NCBI GenBank assembly: GCA_963930655.1
Contig: OZ005609.1
Span: 10,274,501 to 10,338,500, forward strand
Length of the DNA stretch: 64,000 bases
Direction: 5' to 3'
Source of the DNA: Myrica gale
Lineage: Eukaryota; Streptophyta; Magnoliopsida; Fagales; Myricaceae
Positions 59,501-64,000 of this stretch are shown piece after piece; within the stretch, counting starts at the first letter, position 1, and the number at the start of each line of letters is the position of its first letter. Both the position numbers and the translations under genes were made by a program. Below the pieces are notes generated by a model that had not been told where the DNA came from, did not search any database, and worked only from the letters and a program-made list of their open reading frames with translations.

Positions 59501-62500
59501 TGACAGTCTAATTTTCTACATTTCAGTTACTAAATTCTAGATGGACAGTCATACATCTAAAGGAGGTAATCCTACCCCCCCGATAAAAGAGGATGAGGCA
59601 CCATCTCCTATGAATGAAAACTCATCAAATGTTAACAATACTCCAACTCAAACCCAATCGCAGCCTACTATTCGACCTTTTTCTAAAAGGAAGGCTAGTA
59701 GAGACCAGTCCCAAGTGTGGGACCATTTTACCAAAATGACTGTTTGTGATTCTAGTGACCCAAAAGCCACATGTAACTATTGTTCGAAGGAGTACTATTG
59801 TCACTCTAAGAAAAATGGGACATCATCAATGATACAACATTTAGAGAGTTGCAAGAAGTATCGCTATAGGAGACCAGTGGATAAGAATCAGACTACTTTG
59901 TGTTTTGACAAGAAAGGGGAAGGGTCTGATGGTGGTGCAATTAATAAAATGGGGTTTCACAAGTATGATCCTGAAGGTATTCGGATGACAATTGCTGAAA
60001 TGGTTATTTGTGATGAATTGCCTTTTAGATTTGTGGAGTCGATCAAGTTTAGGAAAGTTTGTTCGAAAATGGAACCTAAGTTTAATGTGCCTTCTCGTGT
60101 TACTGTGGCTAGGGATTGTATGAAGCTCTATGAAATGGAAAAGGGAAAGTTGAAATCTTTTTTTAAGTCTTCTGCTAGTAGAGTTTGTCTCACAACTGAC
60201 ACTTGGAGCTCAGTGCAAAATTTAAATTACATGTGTTTGACGGCACATTTCATTGATTCTGAATGGAGGTTGCACAAAAGAATCATAAACTTTTGTTTAA
60301 TTTCTAATCATCGGGGGGATACAATTGGGAAGCATATAGAGACTTGTTTACATGATTGGGGAATAGATAGAGTTTTCACCATCACAGTTGATAATGCCTC
60401 CTCAAATGATGTTGCTATTGATTACCTAAGGAGACATATGAAGGGCAATGTCATGGATGGTGATTATCTTCATATGAGATGTTGTGCCCACATCTTAAAT
60501 CTTGTTGTCACTGAGGGGTTAAAAGAAAGTGATGAATCAATTGTCAAGGTTCGTAATGCAGTGAGATATGTGAGGTCCTCTCCTTCTAGATTGAAAATAT
60601 TCAATGTTTGTGCACAAAAGGAAAAGATTGAGAGTAAAAAGGGATTGTGTCTTGATGTTTCTACCAGATGGAACTCAACTTACCTTATGTTGGACTCAGC
60701 TCAAAAATATCAAAAGGCATTCGAACGCTTGGAGGATGATGATGAGCACTTTCTTCGTCACTTTGGTGAAGCTAGTGAGGGGAGAAAGATTTTGGGGCCT
60801 CCTGGATGTGGTGATTGGGATAGAATTCGAGTAATTACAAAGTTTTTGAAACTTTTTTATGAAGCTACATTGAGATTTTCTGGATCTTTGCATGTAACTT
60901 CCAATGCATATTTTCAAGAGCTTTGTATGATTCAAAAACAAATTTCAAGGATGTGTGATAGTGGTGATGTTCTTTTAAGTGCCATGGCGATTGGTATGAA
61001 ACGGAAGTATGAAAAATATTGGGGAAGATCTGACAAGTTTAATTTGTTTCTATTCATTGCTGTTGTGATTGATCCACGGTGTAAAATGTTTGCTTTGGAA
61101 TTGTGGTTCAAACAAATATATGAACATGAGGCTGAATTGATGTTAGAAAGTGTAAGACGTGTCTTACATCGATTGTATATGGAGTATTCTGCTCGGTTTG
61201 GGTCTTCAAGCGAGGTTCAACCATGCAAGGACTCTTTTACTCCACATGGGGATGATGAGAATGATGTAGACGACTCCGAATCTTTTTGGGGTATTTTGGA
61301 TGAATTTGAATCAAAAACAGATGTGGGTAACAAATCTGAAATTGAACAATACTTATCAGATGGTCGTGAGGCACGAACTGTGGATTTTGATATCTTAAAT
61401 TGGTGGAAGATAAATGCCTCTAAATATCCTATCCTTGGCCATATTGCACGTGACGTGATGGCTATGCCTATTTCTACCGTTTCTTCTGAATCGGCATTTA
61501 GTACCGGTGGACGTGTACTTGATCCCTTTCGGAGTTCTTTGAGTCCAAAAACTGTTGAGGCATTAATCTGCACGCAAAATTGGTTAAGGGAAGAACCCAG
61601 TTTTGACATTCAACAAACATTGGACAACATTGAAAACTTTGAAGTTGAAGAAGGTAATTTAGTAGTTATTTTATATTTCTCTTTACTGAAAATCTATTTG
61701 TAATGCATAGTATTTACACAATATGTTGTTTTTGGTTTTCAGAAGGTGGAAGTGGAAATGGAAATGCATGATGTCCTTAGGTAATAATATAAATATTGTT
61801 TTGATTTCATTTATAAATCCCTAAATTACTGTGATAGATGCTTGAAATAAAATTACTAATTTTTGTCATATGTTTCTTGCATATATTTGGAACACTGAAA
61901 GTTTGGACTTGGTGAATGCTTGCAAATGAGGAGGTTTGGGAGACTGCAAATGAGAAGTTATTTGGAGACTTGATGAATTTATTTTATTTTGGAATGTATT
62001 AAGTTATCTTAGTACATTTTATTTTATTTTCGAATGTATTAAGTGCTCTTAGTATAGTTTATTTTATTTTGGAATGTATTAAGTTATCTTAGTATATCTT
62101 TTTGAATTCAGTTGATAAATTCATGTTTTAATTCAGTATAGTTTATATTTGAAAATACATGTTTTAATTACTTGTGGTGATGATATTAACGTGCAGGATT
62201 AAATGGTTGAATCAACCGAAAATTAGACCATTTGTAACTAAGTTGGGCCTGGGCTAAAAAGCCCATAGGCCCAACCGAATCAACCGACCGAACCGACCGA
62301 ATAGAATTTGCATTCGGTGTATTCGGCCAGCAAATTCTATTCGGCCGGCCTCGGTTGTCACTATATGACAACCGACCATAGTGCGGTTCGAATGTGGAAT
62401 TAACCTTCCAACCGAACCGCACCGAATATGTTCACCCCTACTCCCGAGCCACTTTCTTGGAAAGGAACCATCTTTGCTTACGACCTTTATCTGGTCTGTT

Positions 62501-63960
62501 ATTTTCCCTTTGGGACTTGTTGGGTCACTATGTACTAGTTAAATGTCCATATCCCCCTCCCCCCTTCGCCAAAAAGATAAAAGAACAGAAACGAAAGAAC
62601 ACCCCTTCCATCAATGTTTTTTTTTATTCCTGGTTTTCTCACTGCCACATCACAATGTTCTTTTTACCTCCCTCATCAATCATTTTCCTCTTTTTTCTCG
62701 CTTGCATAGAGGCACTTAGATTCTCTTTTGGATTGGTGAAAGGTAAGGCTTTGTCTTTCTCACGTCTCTCTGTTCAATCCTTGTGGTGTGAAGTTGAGTA
62801 CTTGCTGCTCTACCTGGAAGCCCAATAATTTTTGTATCATTTAGTGAAGTTATCTCTGTCAAGAAACAAAAAGTAACCATTAGGAAACAATGAGCTACTG
62901 AAAGGCACTCGCCATAAGTCATTGAGGTCACAAAATCGCAAGTAAATTTGCGCATCAAATAATGGACATGTTGATAACTTGCCCACCACAGCACCGCTTT
63001 GCTTTTTTAAATGTTACTGTATACTTATGCCGTAAAGCTGCTTATCCTGCATTTGGAGGTAGCTAACTTAAGCCCTTCTCTTGCTATCACAACAAGATTA
63101 GTCTGGAGGCAGAAGCTTCATTTGCTTGTTCCTCTAACTTTGAATCTATGTTAAAATTTTGGTTACCAACCTGTTAATTAAGCTCATCCTGCCATGGTTG
63201 GATTCTATTAAGCAATCCAATGAATGTCCTCAGCATCAAAATGGTTTTCCCACGTGATGTGTTACATGGGAAAAGTGACATGGGTCTTCGGAGTTAAAAT
63301 ATGTTTCAGATTCCTCATCTTGGTTTAATTTCGTATTCTCTCTTCCTTTTTGTCAATGAATTGAAATGTCATTGTTTACTAATCAATTTATTTATCACCA
63401 TATTCAATGGTTTTAGTATTTTTCAGTTTATGCTGTTTTTTTTATAAGTAGTTTATGCTGTTTCTTACTACTAAGTTACCTTCAGCTACCTTCTATCAGG
63501 TTAATTTATATTCAACTGATTCACTGCTTAATAGGATAACACATCTAGTAGAAGTGACCTATATGGGGTAGCGGACATGACCTTTTTGGAAGAAGACGAA
63601 ATATTTCCAACACTTGAGGTTTCTGATGCCCCTACGAAAGAAGAAGTTACTGGTGCTGTGAGTAATGCAACTGTAAATGCTTCTGATGCCTCTGGAAAGG
63701 AAGAGGTTAATGGTACTAGGGAGTTAGTGGAGGCAAAGCAAAATGGCAAGAGGAAATTATCGGTCAAGCGAGATGACAAGAAGGTTTTCCCTTCCTAACT
63801 TGCCCAGCTGCTGCTATGATTTTGTTTTACTGATATATCAAATGTATTGTGTTTTTTGTTCTCCTGTGTTGGAATTGTGATGATACTGAACATATTGTCT
63901 GCTATTCCCTTTCTTATCTTTGTACCCTTGTAGGAGGCCAATAAACCTCCTGATAGCTGA
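56599..63960 (+). CDS. ELF9: HTATSF1/ELF9-like splicing factor, N-terminal half; premature TGA
   Basis: Exons: 56599-56647, 56911-57021, 57328-57462, 57550-57785, 63535-63783 and 63934 onward, with all phases closing. Plant HTATSF1/CUS2 homologues (Arabidopsis ELF9) are nuclear RRM proteins linked to U2 snRNP and flowering control. Exons 2-3 give the plant-type EVGWYILGEDQ...YALSELREYFLNGYL...W.EGRSEWQPLSSIP domain. Exon 4 gives an acidic coiled segment and DDGTTYKWDRNLRAWVPQ, diagnostic of the family. Exon 5 is acidic. Exon 6 reads EANKPPDS then TGA (63958-63960) where homologues have Trp before FELKVNTHVYVTG. The same frame continues FDLKVNTHVYVTG to the window edge, so the first RRM is just beginning. 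As read, the gene yields a protein lacking both RRMs. Alternatives: a sequencing error, a null allele or a pseudogene. Confidence 0.85.
58120..62440 (+). mobile_element. full-length hAT (Ac-like) transposon with 8-bp TSD
   Basis: The left end TAGGCCTGAACAT and the right end (reverse complement) TAGGGGTGAACAT are near-matching inverted repeats. Exact duplications CTCCCGAG lie at 58112-58119 and 62441-62448. Subterminal zones (58130-58310, 62215-62430) are rich in ACCGACCGAACCG-type repeats in both orientations, as in Ac-like elements. The element is 4321 bp and encodes an intact transposase in the same orientation as the host gene. Perfect flanks and an open frame indicate recent, possibly current, activity. 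Confidence 0.96.
59541..61703 (+). CDS. hAT transposase, BED zinc finger and hATC domain
   Basis: 720-aa open frame starting at 59541. The N-terminus (about residues 1-50) is Ser/Pro/Gln-rich. A BED finger follows at about 60-115 (VWDHFTKM...ATCNYC...MIQHLESC). The catalytic core is RNase H-like with D220 (TTDTWSS), D284 (TVDNASSND) and E650 (SSESAFS). RWNSTYLMLDSA, DPRCKMFALE and the C-terminal hATC dimerisation block (YPILGHIARDVMAMP...STVSSESAFSTGGRVLDPFRSSL) are family hallmarks. It cuts and pastes the element and acts in the nucleus. It most resembles RICESLEEPER-type proteins, but real termini show it is a transposon and not domesticated. A possible terminal intron (61654-61742) would replace the last residues with EEGGSGNGNA, ending at 61771 (713 aa). 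Confidence 0.95.
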   Translation: MDSHTSKGGNPTPPIKEDEAPSPMNENSSNVNNTPTQTQSQPTIRPFSKRKASRDQSQVWDHFTKMTVCDSSDPKATCNYCSKEYYCHSKKNGTSSMIQHLESCKKYRYRRPVDKNQTTLCFDKKGEGSDGGAINKMGFHKYDPEGIRMTIAEMVICDELPFRFVESIKFRKVCSKMEPKFNVPSRVTVARDCMKLYEMEKGKLKSFFKSSASRVCLTTDTWSSVQNLNYMCLTAHFIDSEWRLHKRIINFCLISNHRGDTIGKHIETCLHDWGIDRVFTITVDNASSNDVAIDYLRRHMKGNVMDGDYLHMRCCAHILNLVVTEGLKESDESIVKVRNAVRYVRSSPSRLKIFNVCAQKEKIESKKGLCLDVSTRWNSTYLMLDSAQKYQKAFERLEDDDEHFLRHFGEASEGRKILGPPGCGDWDRIRVITKFLKLFYEATLRFSGSLHVTSNAYFQELCMIQKQISRMCDSGDVLLSAMAIGMKRKYEKYWGRSDKFNLFLFIAVVIDPRCKMFALELWFKQIYEHEAELMLESVRRVLHRLYMEYSARFGSSSEVQPCKDSFTPHGDDENDVDDSESFWGILDEFESKTDVGNKSEIEQYLSDGREARTVDFDILNWWKINASKYPILGHIARDVMAMPISTVSSESAFSTGGRVLDPFRSSLSPKTVEALICTQNWLREEPSFDIQQTLDNIENFEVEEGNLVVILYFSLLKIYL
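62449..63534 (+). other. intron DNA right of the hAT element
   Basis: Continuation of intron 4. No exon or other element was recognised; the frame at 62394-62828 is chance. Confidence 0.7.
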
Positions 63961-64000
63961 TTTGATTTAAAAGTGAATACACATGTTTACGTGACTGGGC

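Larger units (their letters stand above)
57786..63534 (+). other. intron 4 of the ELF9-like gene, expanded by a hAT insertion
   Basis: A 5.75-kb intron (CAG|GTCAGT ... AATAG|GAT). Removing the hAT element and one target copy leaves about 1.4 kb. Confidence 0.85.

Noticed and set aside
1..64000. CRISPR arrays, operons, prophage or plasmid features
   Set aside because: Introns and plant transposons show a eukaryotic nuclear genome. No spaced identical repeats of CRISPR type were found.

Overview
The window is nuclear DNA from a flowering plant. Genes are interrupted by GT-AG introns and the intergenic DNA is AT-rich. It carries plant-type transposons (hAT, CACTA, LINE, Copia, MITEs), plant-specific gene families (BAHD acyltransferase, plastid acyl-ACP desaturase, FAS1) and miR479/miR171-type hairpins, which point to a eudicot, probably a woody rosid. 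The species cannot be named from sequence alone.

Layout, left to right. 1-5.5 kb: an inverted-repeat element sits directly upstream of a two-exon INO80D/KANSL2-like zinc-finger gene (+). 5.5-12.7 kb: gene-poor DNA with a decayed LINE and a 320-bp hAT MITE with perfect target-site duplications. 13.4-15.8 kb: a complete two-exon BAHD acyltransferase (+). 16.2-19.4 kb: a CACTA remnant and two LINE RNase H fragments. 19.9-27.7 kb: a complete 12-exon FAS1 gene (CAF-1 large subunit, -) with E2F-type sites upstream. 28-46 kb: a repeat-rich interval with a Copia fragment, a GRF zinc-finger pseudogene, two duplicated MIR479/171-like hairpins about 9 kb apart, several hAT elements and a GC-rich foldback. 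46.4-51.2 kb: a complete three-exon stearoyl-ACP desaturase (+). 53.0-53.6 kb: a four-helix membrane protein (-). 54-56.3 kb: foldback and MITE repeats. 56.6-64 kb: an HTATSF1/ELF9-like splicing factor (+) whose fourth visible intron carries a full-length hAT transposon (58120-62440) with an intact transposase. The sixth exon has an in-frame TGA where the family has Trp, and the gene then runs off the window.

The host genes are unrelated housekeeping or metabolic genes (chromatin remodelling, chromatin assembly, lipid desaturation, acyl transfer, splicing) and form no pathway or operon. I splice-joined each model by hand. Codon phase closes at every junction for the INO80D-like, BAHD, FAS1 and desaturase genes, and for the ELF9-like gene as far as it is visible.

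No clearly new biological system was found. The observations most worth a second look are the TGA plus intronic hAT in the ELF9-like gene, the duplicated miRNA locus with a dated transposon insertion, and the set of hAT elements whose ends can be fixed to the base.
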